This document shows positions 16,478 to 26,190 of a stretch of DNA of 64,000 bases, in pieces. Below the pieces are notes generated by a model. It did not search any database. It saw only the letters and a program-made list of their open reading frames with translations, and was not told the DNA's origin. The first letter of the stretch is position 1. Each line of letters opens with the position of its first letter. A program made the position numbers and the translations under genes. This DNA is from Mariniphaga sp. (GTDB lineage Bacteria; Bacteroidota; Bacteroidia; Bacteroidales; Prolixibacteraceae), in the NCBI GenBank assembly GCA_024636975.1, contig JAGXGA010000060.1:1-64000 (forward strand). Direction: 5' to 3'.

Positions 16478-18103
16478 ATGAACTTAGGATTACAACTGCT
16501 TCTGCTGTTTTTAGCAAGTATGCAACAGTTTGTTAACAATGGTGACAAAATAGAATTAAATATTGAAAAGGGAGAATATTGGTGGGGAGGGTTAAGTTCA
16601 AGTGGTCATGAAACCCCATATGATGCCACTACTGTTGTTTCTCATGATCTCTGGGGCGATAACAATGGGAATCAGGCTCAACCATTGTTATTATCAAATA
16701 AAGGAAGATATATCTGGAGTGAAGACCCCATTAAATATTCTTTCGATAAAGGAAAATTAACTGTTACCAGCAGAGGTGCAAAAATTCATTATGGAAAAAA
16801 AGGAAATAACCTGAGAGATGCATACAACTTTGTTTCTGGCAAGTTTTTTCCTTCCAACGGAGAAATACCTGATGCGATGTTATTTACCCGTCCGCAATAC
16901 AATACCTGGATAGAATTAATGTACGACCAGAACCAGGCAGATATTCTGAGATATGCAGAAGATATTATTAGCAAGGGCTATCCTCCGGGCGTTATAATGA
17001 TTGACGACAACTGGCAGGAGAACTATGGTACATGGAAGTTTTCAACCCGCAGATTTACTGACCCGAAAGGAATGATAAAAAAATTGCATGACATGGGGTT
17101 TAAAGTTATGATGTGGATGTGTCCCTTTGTCAGTCCCGATTCAGAAGTCTTCAGGTATCTTGCCAGGGAAGGCATGTTGCTTTTGGATGGAGAGAGAACG
17201 CAGGATATATTATGGGCAAACACACAAAACAAAGCAGCCATTATAAGGTGGTGGAACGGAGCCAGTGCTTGTCTCGATTTAAGTAATCCCAAAACCCAAA
17301 AATGGTTTCAGGAACAATTGGATTATCTTGTAAAGGAATATGGAGTTGATGGATTTAAATTTGATGCGGGAGACGCGGGTTTTTATACCGGAGATGTGAT
17401 TTCCTTTAATGAAAGTACACCGAACGATCATACAACCTACTTTGCTGAAGTGGGGTTACAGTATCCTTTAAATGAATACCGGGCTTCCTGGAAAATGGCA
17501 GGCTTACCACTCGTTCAGCGATTAAGAGATAAAGCTCATAACTGGGAAGATTTGCAAAAACTGATACCCGACCAAATGTCGCAAAGTGTTATGGGATATG
17601 CCTATACCTGCCCCGATATGATTGGTGGGGGCGAATACCAGTCATTTCTCAAAGCTTCTACAATGGACGAAGAACTGGTTGTACGTTCTGCACAGGTACA
17701 TGCTTTAATGCCTATGATGCAATTTTCTGTATCTCCCTGGAGGATTCTTTCAAAAGAGAATCAGAAAATTTGTCTTGAAATGGCGAAACTCCATGAGAAG
17801 ATGGGGCCCATGATTCTGGAATTGGCAAAACACGCATCAGAAACAGGAGAACCTATCGTAAAACCGTTGGCATTTGCATTTCCCGACAGCGGATATGAAA
17901 CAGTAAAGGACCAGTTTATGCTGGGCGATGAAATTTTAGTTGCCCCCGTGGTTAAAAAAGGAATTCGGTCCCGCAAGGTTGTATTCCCGCAAGGAAAATG
18001 GGAAGGAGACGATGGCAGTCTTATAGAGGGTGGAAAAACAGTTGAAATTCAGGTGCCCATGAACAGACTGCCCTATTTCAAAAAGCTACCGGATACTTAT
18101 TGA
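16478..18103 (+). CDS. GH31-family glycoside hydrolase
   Basis: 541 residues, starting with a hydrophobic leader (MNLGLQLLLLFLASMQQ) suggesting export. It matches the shorter GH31 group related to MYORG and bacterial alpha-galactosidases: N-terminal beta domain (KGEYWWGGLSSSGHETP), TIM barrel with VIMIDDNWQENYGTW, nucleophile Asp about 295 in DGFKFDAGD, acid/base Asp about 380 in YTCPDMIGGGEY, and the MQFSVSPWR loop. It acts on alpha-glycosides; substrate (galactoside, glucoside or modified sugar) cannot be told. It stands alone, convergent with the defence-like operon. Confidence 0.87.
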   Translation: MNLGLQLLLLFLASMQQFVNNGDKIELNIEKGEYWWGGLSSSGHETPYDATTVVSHDLWGDNNGNQAQPLLLSNKGRYIWSEDPIKYSFDKGKLTVTSRGAKIHYGKKGNNLRDAYNFVSGKFFPSNGEIPDAMLFTRPQYNTWIELMYDQNQADILRYAEDIISKGYPPGVIMIDDNWQENYGTWKFSTRRFTDPKGMIKKLHDMGFKVMMWMCPFVSPDSEVFRYLAREGMLLLDGERTQDILWANTQNKAAIIRWWNGASACLDLSNPKTQKWFQEQLDYLVKEYGVDGFKFDAGDAGFYTGDVISFNESTPNDHTTYFAEVGLQYPLNEYRASWKMAGLPLVQRLRDKAHNWEDLQKLIPDQMSQSVMGYAYTCPDMIGGGEYQSFLKASTMDEELVVRSAQVHALMPMMQFSVSPWRILSKENQKICLEMAKLHEKMGPMILELAKHASETGEPIVKPLAFAFPDSGYETVKDQFMLGDEILVAPVVKKGIRSRKVVFPQGKWEGDDGSLIEGGKTVEIQVPMNRLPYFKKLPDTY

Positions 18104-18184
18104 AAAAGCTATTCCATTCTCCAAAATACTGTCCGTTAGAATAATAATGTTACAGTAACCTTGTTTTATCTGTTACATTTTCTT

Positions 18185-20227
18185 TTACTGTTGATATTCC
18201 AAATAATCAGCCATTGCAAAATTCTTTACTATTTCTGACCCATCCTGTAACTTTATTGTAATCTCAATCGACGGGCAGTGACCCCATCCAAGGTAACCCA
18301 CCGCAAACCCGGAAGAAGGTTCCCGTGAAATACGTATCCGATCAACAAAGCCGGGACAAAGTTTATAAACGACCTCTTCTATTTCATCTCTTCTGAAAGT
18401 TGGAACATCAATCCAAATCAGAAAAGTATAATTTGACCCTGAAACTTTTGTGGCTGCTGCTTTTGGGTTAATTAAATTCTCTAACTCAAGGTTTCGGTCA
18501 TATTCCAATGTATTGATCAATTCATCAGTACTTAACCCACTATATTTTTCGTTTCTACCCTTTACAACCAATTGTAATACATCTTCCAAGTTTTCATTTG
18601 ACGTATTTAAGGAATCCTGCGCAATAGCTAAAGATATATTTGCTTCGTTTACATTTTTAGTTTGCCAAAACGAAAATCCAACAAGGCCTGATAAGATAAT
18701 CATAATAATACTCAAAATAAGTATTTTACGTTTTCTTGACTTATCCTGTTTTTCTCTTTTCTCTTCAATTCTTTTCCTCTCGGTTTCTTCAAGTTCTCTG
18801 CGAATTCTTTCTGCTTCCTCTTTATCTCTGATAGCTTTACTTTTGTTTAAATATTCCATAGCTTCATTGAAACCTTCCCTATAACGATTTGCCCAGACTG
18901 CCGATGGTTGAAATTTTTCTTTCCAGTCAAGCGCGATTTGCAATTCAGTGCCCTGCAGGAAATCTCTTCTTTTGAGTTTATATAATTTTGTAGCTACAGC
19001 CAATTGTATATAGTTTGCAACCGATTTTGCTTCTTCTTCCACCCATTGGCTAAGCGTATTCCACTGACGGATTAAACTTTCATGAGAAATGTCAATTATT
19101 TTATCAGTGGTATTGCCCACATTATTAATCATCAAAAAGGATCTTTTATCATCTATAAAGTGGTTAATAATTTTGAGAAGTTGTTCTTCGCTTGCACCGG
19201 TTAATTCTTTAAGTTGACTAAGCAAAACTGGGCGTCTTATTTTACGGCCATTCTCATCGATGGAAGTGAGGGCTTGAAAAATTGCCTTTGAAATATTCAA
19301 TTCTGTTTGACTCATTTCTTTCAAAGCTTCATCGGCATGGTTGGAAAGTGCTTTTTTTATGCCGCCTATTTTGCTGTAATCTTCAAGGTCGAGAGCCCCG
19401 CTTTTATTTATCTTTTCTTCATAGTCCCAAATACGCATTAAGACATGTTGTAACAGTGGCAACTCGTCTTTTACTTTTCCCAACTCATTAAGCAATAAGG
19501 AGGTGAGTGCAGAATCAAGTTTACCTCCATACAGTTTTGCAGGACCTTCGATAACCAATTTCAATTGAACACGGTTCAATCGCGGTACCAGGTACTGGCT
19601 TTTATTCATAGCTTCGGGTAAACCATAAAACTGCGAACAGTCGCCAAGAAAATCAGAACGCATTGTAATCACTACATAGAAGGGGATGACTGATTGTTGA
19701 GAAAGTTCAAGCATGATATTTACAAAATCAATAGCCTCATCCTTTTTTGCAACATTTTTTTGATCCATTGCAAAACGAAATAGCTCTTCGAACTGATCGA
19801 CAAGTAAAAAGAAATTGACGTTTTTTGCTTTTCGAATTGCTGCAATAAGGTTAAGTATGACATCTGCCCCTTCTTCTTCAATTTTTTTTACCAGTTCTGA
19901 AACTTTAGCTGAATCGGTTGTGAGATTAATTTGAAGCAGTATAGATTCAGCCAGATTATACAATGGGTTTTGCCCGGGTTTCATTATGGAGATAAACCAA
20001 TTGTCGCTGTCGTCAACAAGATAACCTGCTTTTAGTGCAGGAATAAGGCCAGCCCGCAATAAGGATGATTTGCCACAGCCTGAACTCCCTACAACAGCCA
20101 CAAAATGATGCTTGTGCAGTCGTTGCAGCAATTCAAGTGTTTGATCATTGCGTCCAAAAAACAACAGGCTTTCGTCAACTTCAAACGGTCGTAATCCTAC
20201 ATAAGGATTGGTAGTATCTGCTCTCAT
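18185..20227 (-). CDS. nSTAND1 ATPase with TM segment and pYEATS-like domain
   Basis: 680 residues. N-terminal nSTAND1 signature NPYVGLRPFEVDESLLFFGR, Walker A GSSGCGKSS (47-55), Walker B FFLLVDQFEE (139-148), then helical STAND wings to about 440. A Lys/Glu-rich coiled coil (about 455-498) leads to one membrane span at 500-522, and residues 596-680 (NYTFLIWIDVPTFRRDEI, GFAVGYLGWGHC) look like a prokaryotic YEATS domain as defined in conflict-system studies. Such ATPases switch on partner effectors after sensing a trigger. Last gene of the operon, overlapping the TIR gene by 4 bp. Confidence 0.82.
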   Translation of the reverse strand: MRADTTNPYVGLRPFEVDESLLFFGRNDQTLELLQRLHKHHFVAVVGSSGCGKSSLLRAGLIPALKAGYLVDDSDNWFISIMKPGQNPLYNLAESILLQINLTTDSAKVSELVKKIEEEGADVILNLIAAIRKAKNVNFFLLVDQFEELFRFAMDQKNVAKKDEAIDFVNIMLELSQQSVIPFYVVITMRSDFLGDCSQFYGLPEAMNKSQYLVPRLNRVQLKLVIEGPAKLYGGKLDSALTSLLLNELGKVKDELPLLQHVLMRIWDYEEKINKSGALDLEDYSKIGGIKKALSNHADEALKEMSQTELNISKAIFQALTSIDENGRKIRRPVLLSQLKELTGASEEQLLKIINHFIDDKRSFLMINNVGNTTDKIIDISHESLIRQWNTLSQWVEEEAKSVANYIQLAVATKLYKLKRRDFLQGTELQIALDWKEKFQPSAVWANRYREGFNEAMEYLNKSKAIRDKEEAERIRRELEETERKRIEEKREKQDKSRKRKILILSIIMIILSGLVGFSFWQTKNVNEANISLAIAQDSLNTSNENLEDVLQLVVKGRNEKYSGLSTDELINTLEYDRNLELENLINPKAAATKVSGSNYTFLIWIDVPTFRRDEIEEVVYKLCPGFVDRIRISREPSSGFAVGYLGWGHCPSIEITIKLQDGSEIVKNFAMADYLEYQQ

Positions 20228-21741
20228 AAGTCCACCGTTTTTAAATTGCTGATAAATTGCTGCAGTGCCGCTTTATCGAGCACATGATTATTGCTGCTGT
20301 CAATAATGTTGACCTTCAGAAACTTTTGCTTTATTGAAATATCATCAGCCTCTTTGTGAGGGGGCGCCATATAAATAAAAAAATCTTCGATTGGATAATT
20401 ATTGGTAATGATGAGTTGGAGTGCGGCGCTCATGCGTTCAAGCACCCATTCCTTTGACACACTTCCATACATAAAGATCAACTTTCTGACCTGGCTTATT
20501 CTGTCTCCCAACAGATTGATATTTTTGCGGGGATCATCTTCCTGTGGGTTTATAAAGGGCTGAATCTTATTTTCAAGCAACACTCTACTTAAATCAAGTG
20601 CATACAATTGGTCGTTAAAATGAGTATCTAACAGTACCGATACCTTGCCGCTTTCAGCTTTTTGCTGTGTCTGCTGTGTTTTGAGATGTTCAGCAAAATC
20701 AATAATTTCCTGAGCAAGAGTACTTTTTGAACTCCGCACAAATTCAAAGTTTTTGGTCGTTATTTTGCCGGTTTCAATGTTTTGTAAAAAAAGTTTATAC
20801 TTTTCGTCCTCAATATCTTCAAAATTAGTTTCGGCAGGTACCCAAATCATTTGCGATTTTCCGGTCTGTAATGCAATTTCAACTTGTTTTTGGGGATACC
20901 AAAACTCAGGTGCACCAATTATTTCACGTCCCGGATATTCATCGAGCAAATGAATTGCAAGATCTGCCTTATTTAATGCATCTTTTGTTGCCTGTTCATG
21001 CACATCTGCTTCATCTGGTGGGGGAATTCCTGCAACAACTTTAAATCCCCTTTTTTCAAGTTCGGTGATAATGCGCTTACGTGGAGTTCGCAAAGTATCA
21101 GCCACTTCCCCCATAAAAATTGTAAATAAATCCTTATCCTCTCCTTGCGATTCCTGTTGCTGCGTTGAAACAATAGATTGTTCTTTCGGAAATTCATTTA
21201 ACAAATTCCACACTGCATCTCTAACGTTTTGCATTTGCGTTCTGAATTCCATTGAAAGGGTATCAACCGTATCGCCAAAATCCGCTGCTTCTTTGGCATC
21301 ATGAAAAGGGAAGCCGGTTGTGCCGCTTAGTTCTTCAGGCCATTCTGCAAATGGAATATTATTAAGCAGAACATGGATTATTCGCGAACGGTTACCCACT
21401 TGTATTCCTGTTTTTTCTGATTGAACTTTTTTGCAGAAAAAATCAAGTTCCTGTTTGCAATAGGTTGATTGAATATAACCCGGAGAATGCAGGCAAATAA
21501 GTATGGCCGATTTATTTATACCTTCTTCGATGGATTGATCAAATAATACACTTCCATCCAGTTTTTTATTATCCCACCAGATTTTAACAATGTCCAAACG
21601 GCCAAACCGCTTGGCAAGCATCAGGTTCAGGTTCTTATAAAATTGTTCTATCCAACCGTCAGCTTGTCCGGGAAAAGGAGTGTTATCCAGGTGGGCATAG
21701 CTTATGAATATATCATACTCATAATCAGGAATGTAAGCCAT
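20224..21741 (-). CDS. TIR-domain protein with two further TIR-like domains
   Basis: 505 residues. Residues 6-150 form a TIR domain: YEYDIFISYAHLDN, then IVKIWWDNKKLDG and STYCKQELDFF, with Glu 98 as the probable NADase catalytic residue. Residues about 204-340 (FTIFMGEVADTLRTPRKRII, LAIHLLDEYPGREIIG) and about 366-495 (VSVLLDTHFNDQLYALDLSR) look like degenerate TIR-like Rossmann units of the kind fused to effectors as adaptors. TIR domains in bacterial immunity cleave NAD+ or make cyclic ADP-ribose signals. Stop/start ATGA overlap with the nSTAND gene argues for stoichiometric production of the two. Confidence 0.82.
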   Translation of the reverse strand: MAYIPDYEYDIFISYAHLDNTPFPGQADGWIEQFYKNLNLMLAKRFGRLDIVKIWWDNKKLDGSVLFDQSIEEGINKSAILICLHSPGYIQSTYCKQELDFFCKKVQSEKTGIQVGNRSRIIHVLLNNIPFAEWPEELSGTTGFPFHDAKEAADFGDTVDTLSMEFRTQMQNVRDAVWNLLNEFPKEQSIVSTQQQESQGEDKDLFTIFMGEVADTLRTPRKRIITELEKRGFKVVAGIPPPDEADVHEQATKDALNKADLAIHLLDEYPGREIIGAPEFWYPQKQVEIALQTGKSQMIWVPAETNFEDIEDEKYKLFLQNIETGKITTKNFEFVRSSKSTLAQEIIDFAEHLKTQQTQQKAESGKVSVLLDTHFNDQLYALDLSRVLLENKIQPFINPQEDDPRKNINLLGDRISQVRKLIFMYGSVSKEWVLERMSAALQLIITNNYPIEDFFIYMAPPHKEADDISIKQKFLKVNIIDSSNNHVLDKAALQQFISNLKTVDL

Positions 21742-21807
21742 ATGATTGATGTTTTAAAATATTTAAAAATATTACGCTTATAAAGAACAATCGAAAATTG
21801 TTCTACA

Positions 21808-23250
21808 CTAAATTTCACTAAAGGTTGGCTTAAGTAAATTACCATATTTTCGGAACAATGTCTGTAACTCAGAAAATTGTTTTTCAAATGCTTTCATCAT
21901 CCAATCTGCATGTTCTATTTCCTTTGCCCGTGCAATCGCTAATTTATATTCATTCATTTCTCCCAGGCAATAGTGACATTCGGCTTTATTAACCTGAATC
22001 CAGAACATCTGCTCGATATCATCTGCCGCATTATAATCGGAAAAGTTTACTGCATCACCCCTACTACTTTTTAAAGCAATTCTGTTTTTCCTGTCAACTA
22101 TTACATTCCAATCTTTCTCACACATTTCGAGTACCTGTCGCCTTACCCGGTTGGCAAAGACCATATCGGCAATTTTATCTTCACGGGTATTAAAAATTGA
22201 AGTATCAACCCGTTTATTAAACAGAAATGCCAGGTTTATCCCATGATAGCGGTTATGCAAAAGAAAATAGCCCCGCTGGTAAAATTGTATGGCATTTGCC
22301 AAATGCTGATCTCCCTGACCTTTTTCAAAAAGCTTTTTCTCAATTCTTCCAGCAAGTGACACAGTTTCAGTGTCGTTTGTGCGCTCTATATCTAACTTTG
22401 TCAAAAGCTGGATTGCTTTATTCAGTGATGTGATTGCATCAGGCAACTTAGCTTTATAAGTTGCAAATGCAAGTCGATGTATTAAATAGGAGTCATTGTT
22501 CGAATCATCCTTTGATTCGGATTTCAATATTTGTATGGCTGATAGGAAAAATGTTTTTGCTTCAGCAAATTTCCTTTCAAGAAGTGCCGTTTCACCGAAT
22601 TCAATCAGACTACCAAGTGTTGGATTTTCCGATATATTATTGGATGAAACCATGTCATCATCATTCTGATCTGGCTTATGTAATATTTCCTTCACAAAAT
22701 TATTCTGAAAATTTTCAATAGTTTTAAACAATGGAGGATTAAGATCCGGAAGATATGAATAAACAGGACTGTCAGGGTCATTAATATTTAGAACTGTATC
22801 AATGGTTTCACCGAGAACCTTTCTGAATCTTTCAACCTCTTCGTAATCTATTGCTTCACCCAAATGGGTATAACTGGTGATTTTAATATGATTTAAATCA
22901 AAGGGGTAGGAATATTTGTCTTCAGAAATAACGATTGTAGTCCTACTCCTGAGAGCATGCCTGATACCAAGTTCATAAAAGGCATTAACATTAGCTGTGG
23001 AAAGATCGGCTATTACCAGATCGGCATTATATAATTCCTTGTACATCTGGTAATCAATTGACCCTGAATGAAGAATTTCATCAGCCCGTATACATACAAT
23101 ACCTTTGTTCTCCACCACAGGTTTAATTAAAAGTTTGTAGGATTTATTTAGATCAAGCTTTCTACCTGTGGCAAAATCCGTCTTTATTCCAAAACCCATT
23201 ATTACAAAACAGCGTTTTGGTGCAGTATTATTATCATTAGCAGGTGGCAT
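21808..23250 (-). CDS. Deoxyribosyltransferase-like/TPR protein 1 (TRAFs-binding-like)
   Basis: 480 residues. N-terminal Rossmannoid domain (CFVIMGFGIKTD, CIRADEILHSGSIDYQMYKE, DLVIADLSTANVNAFYELG) has the NDT/TIR-like layout used in nucleotide-handling conflict proteins. From about residue 200 a helical TPR-like array follows (ERKFAEAKTFFLSAIQIL, HLANAIQFYQRGYFLLHNRY), resembling the MAP3K TRAFs-binding/TPR-S type. The first domain may process or bind a nucleotide signal and the array bind partners. Paralogue of the gene just upstream; 66 bp separate it from the TIR gene. Confidence 0.72.
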   Translation of the reverse strand: MPPANDNNTAPKRCFVIMGFGIKTDFATGRKLDLNKSYKLLIKPVVENKGIVCIRADEILHSGSIDYQMYKELYNADLVIADLSTANVNAFYELGIRHALRSRTTIVISEDKYSYPFDLNHIKITSYTHLGEAIDYEEVERFRKVLGETIDTVLNINDPDSPVYSYLPDLNPPLFKTIENFQNNFVKEILHKPDQNDDDMVSSNNISENPTLGSLIEFGETALLERKFAEAKTFFLSAIQILKSESKDDSNNDSYLIHRLAFATYKAKLPDAITSLNKAIQLLTKLDIERTNDTETVSLAGRIEKKLFEKGQGDQHLANAIQFYQRGYFLLHNRYHGINLAFLFNKRVDTSIFNTREDKIADMVFANRVRRQVLEMCEKDWNVIVDRKNRIALKSSRGDAVNFSDYNAADDIEQMFWIQVNKAECHYCLGEMNEYKLAIARAKEIEHADWMMKAFEKQFSELQTLFRKYGNLLKPTFSEI

Positions 23251-23268
23251 AAATTGTAATTTTTAGTT

Positions 23269-24687
23269 TTAATTAAATAGTCCAATTAATTTCTCTAATT
23301 CAACTGTATTTTCATTTCGTTCTTTTCTGAAATTTAAAATTTTCTCCAGGTTGGCTTTTGTGGTACCAAACATCCAGCTTTCAACAGCAAGCGGTTTTGC
23401 TTCGTATAAATACTCTTCAGCCTCTTCATATTTATTTTCGATTACTGCCAGTTCGAGCAGCGTAGCGAAATCCCAATAATCAGGAGTTTTGCGTTTCATT
23501 TTGGCTTTTACTGCATATTCAACAGCTGGCACCAAACGGAGAGACCGTTCTTTTTCACCCAAAAGTTCAAGGCAGGTTACATAATTAACTCCCGGATAAG
23601 CATCACGCGGATCTGACTCAAATCCTTTTTCATAATATTTAAGAGCATTTTTTAAATGCACTTTTGCCTCGCCGGCATTTCCTGATTTATATGCCCTATC
23701 AAACTTATCCTTGTATATCCTGCCCCAAATGCCATAGGTTTCACTGCTTGCTTTTCCTTCCGATTCAAGATTTCGAAGAGCATCCTCTGCTTTTCTGATC
23801 ATCACTTCGTCAACAGGCTTTGCTTTTCCGGCATTGCGGTTCAAAACAAAAGCATATTGTTCCTGCACCATCACGGTTTCAAATACATAGCGGGGCAACT
23901 GTTCAATAAATTCAAGCATTTCATTGAAGGCTTCAATGTTTCGGTACGAAATCATGACATCAATTAAAACTGCAGTTTCCATATTTTCAAGTGGTTTATA
24001 TTTATCAACCACTGCCCTTATTGCTTCAATTCTTAGCTGTTTTTGTTTACTTTGGTCTTCGTGGTATACACTACGTGCATAAGACAGTTCATTTTTAATG
24101 GTCTCATCGTACCGTACTTTGTCCCTGAACACATCGGTTTTTTCGTGTGCCACCGAATTTTGAAAAGAAATCCCGTTAATCATATCATACAGCGGACTAT
24201 CGGTGCTTCTGCTCTTTTTTGCATTTAAAAGGATTCCGGCAAGCTTTTTTATGTCATCCTCTTTATCGGTCAGATTGAAATCCTGATCAACCTGGTAGAC
24301 AAATGTGCGGTTTATGCCAACATCAAAAGGCAGCGGAAAATGTGACGATGCAATAATAGGAATTGTTGAAAAAGGTTTTACTGCATAACGCATACCCAAC
24401 TCGTAATAAGCGTTCGGATTGGCATTTGTTAAGTCGGCCACACAAAATTCGCAAAGGACAATTTTTTCGTACATAGTTTTGTGGATCGACCCAAAACTGT
24501 TTTCAGCATATTCAATCAGGGGCTCCATTCCTGCCAAAACAATCGCTGGTTTTACAAGTTCTTCGTAAATATTGTCGAAATTAATCTTTTGCACAGGTTC
24601 AGCTTTGCCTGCAGATAACTTTGCCTGAAGGTCTTTCAGGTTATCCTTTATCCCAAATGACATAATTACGAAACAATACGGTTTCAT
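23269..24687 (-). CDS. Deoxyribosyltransferase-like/TPR protein 2 (TRAFs-binding-like)
   Basis: 472 residues with the same plan as its neighbour: CFVIMSFGIKDNL, IHKTMYEKIVLCEFCVADL, NPNAYYELGMRYAV, then a TPR array (ALKYYEKGFESDPRDAYPG, EEAEEYLYEAKPLAVESWMF) that is very like TRAFs-binding/TPR-S domains. The RADE element of the first paralogue is here EYAEN, so ligand chemistry may differ. It lies between the patatin gene (25 bp) and paralogue 1 (18 bp), consistent with one transcript. Sequence divergence suggests an old duplication with two roles, such as two inputs or a heterodimer. Confidence 0.72.
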   Translation of the reverse strand: MKPYCFVIMSFGIKDNLKDLQAKLSAGKAEPVQKINFDNIYEELVKPAIVLAGMEPLIEYAENSFGSIHKTMYEKIVLCEFCVADLTNANPNAYYELGMRYAVKPFSTIPIIASSHFPLPFDVGINRTFVYQVDQDFNLTDKEDDIKKLAGILLNAKKSRSTDSPLYDMINGISFQNSVAHEKTDVFRDKVRYDETIKNELSYARSVYHEDQSKQKQLRIEAIRAVVDKYKPLENMETAVLIDVMISYRNIEAFNEMLEFIEQLPRYVFETVMVQEQYAFVLNRNAGKAKPVDEVMIRKAEDALRNLESEGKASSETYGIWGRIYKDKFDRAYKSGNAGEAKVHLKNALKYYEKGFESDPRDAYPGVNYVTCLELLGEKERSLRLVPAVEYAVKAKMKRKTPDYWDFATLLELAVIENKYEEAEEYLYEAKPLAVESWMFGTTKANLEKILNFRKERNENTVELEKLIGLFN

Positions 24688-24712
24688 GCGCTTTTACTTT
24701 TAAGATTATATT

Positions 24713-25858
24713 TTAGCTGATAAAATGTTCTTCCTTAATTTCGCGTTCCCCTGCTTCTTTTCCAATTTCATAAAGTAACTCCCTGTTATGGGCATTACTC
24801 ATTTCTATTAAGCTATCCACATCTCTATCAGTAAATGATTTACCTTTTATCTTCAGGCTGTTTAAATTGTTTTCCGTTATCGGAAAATTATACCTAAGAT
24901 ATTTGAGTTGGGGTTGGGTTCCAATATAATCGTCTTTCAGGTGTTCTATCTCCATGTCGATATAGTTTGCAGTTGGTGAGTCGGACATCCATTGTAACAT
25001 GATTTGGTTTTGCCAGCTTGCATCCTGCATCAGCATTTCCGGCACATTCTCTGCCCACGTTTTTATCCATGCATTTGTAATTTGTCCTGTTTGCTTTTTG
25101 AAAACGCTGTAACCTGTGCCAACCGAAACAAGGCTGAGGTTATCAACGCCCATTTTCCAGTGAAACGGAAAGCCTTTTAAAGTGGCTACCATTAGTAATG
25201 TCAACGCCGGATTGTTTGCCATACTCACACCTCCATCAACAAAAGCAGCTGTTTGGCCGTTGCCAACATCAATCATCTGGGGAACAAAATAGGTAGGCGC
25301 AGCGCTGCTGGCCCGAACTGCCTGCCAGAGAGGAATGTTTTTGTTTTTATCCAATTGGGAATCAAAGAATTTCCCTTTTGGATGATTGATCAACGGCCAG
25401 GTGCTGTTTGTATCGGCCCTTTTTGACACAATGCAAAGACCGGTTTTTATCTTGTCGCTCTCTAATGTAATTTCGCCAAATATAGCTCTCAGACTTTTTT
25501 CCAGTTCTATGTAGTTGTATTCTGCTTTCAGATACTTCAAGGTTTCGAGAGGATTCCAGAAATTTCTTTTATCACCAAAAATTTTACCACCTAACTCCAT
25601 GTATTTGTCTTTCAGTTCATCTACAGTCATTCCAGTCGACAATCCTGCAGCTATAATAGAACCTGTTGATGTACCGCCGATAAGATCAAAATAATCACAA
25701 AGTAACAAATCCGGATCATTTTCTTTCGCACGAAGAATGGTTTCTATTTTCTTTAGATAACCCAGTGTCAAAGCACCGCGAATGCCACCACCATCCAATG
25801 ACAGAATTCTTTTTGGACCATTGGCTGGATCCAAATGTTCAAATAAAGTTTTTTTCAT
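24713..25858 (-). CDS. Patatin-like phospholipase
   Basis: 381 residues, cytosolic. Oxyanion loop LDGGGIRG (21-28), nucleophile Ser 64 in GGTSTGS, and Asp 208 in FVDGGVSMANNP make a complete patatin Ser-Asp dyad. Patatins such as CapV cleave membrane phospholipids and act as cell-killing effectors in CBASS and other defence systems. It is the first gene of the five-gene operon, the usual place for either effector or toxin. No cyclase gene is nearby, so activation by the nSTAND/TIR partners is more likely than a CBASS signal (inference). Confidence 0.88.
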   Translation of the reverse strand: MKKTLFEHLDPANGPKRILSLDGGGIRGALTLGYLKKIETILRAKENDPDLLLCDYFDLIGGTSTGSIIAAGLSTGMTVDELKDKYMELGGKIFGDKRNFWNPLETLKYLKAEYNYIELEKSLRAIFGEITLESDKIKTGLCIVSKRADTNSTWPLINHPKGKFFDSQLDKNKNIPLWQAVRASSAAPTYFVPQMIDVGNGQTAAFVDGGVSMANNPALTLLMVATLKGFPFHWKMGVDNLSLVSVGTGYSVFKKQTGQITNAWIKTWAENVPEMLMQDASWQNQIMLQWMSDSPTANYIDMEIEHLKDDYIGTQPQLKYLRYNFPITENNLNSLKIKGKSFTDRDVDSLIEMSNAHNRELLYEIGKEAGEREIKEEHFIS

Positions 25859-26190
25859 GAGTGTTATTTTTTAGAATTTGATTTAATATTATTTTTTACA
25901 AATCATGTAGCAAATTGTTTCATATTGCTGGCACCCTCGTTTACAGAATACTAAAAACAAGCATGTTAATTCACTTTCTGTTACATCACTTATTCCGACA
26001 TTATCAGCGGTTGAAGTGACATTACTGGTTTAATCACATGCAAACGTTTAAATAAATATCTAACCTATTGTAAGTTAGAACAAAATATTCATATTAATAC
26101 AAAAAGGTGTAAATATTTTTTATATTGCCATACCTCATTCTGAAAATTGAATCTTATCAGTAAATGTATTTGCCCTTTATATATTAACAT
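25859..26190. other. Upstream region of the five-gene operon
   Basis: AT-rich 330 bp holding the presumed promoter of the minus-strand operon. I did not find an exact TAnnTTTG element or a clear operator; no gene is visible. Confidence 0.4.

Noticed and set aside
24713-25858. Patatin gene as part of a CBASS locus
   Set aside because: No CD-NTase cyclase, Cap2/Cap3 or other CBASS component is adjacent.
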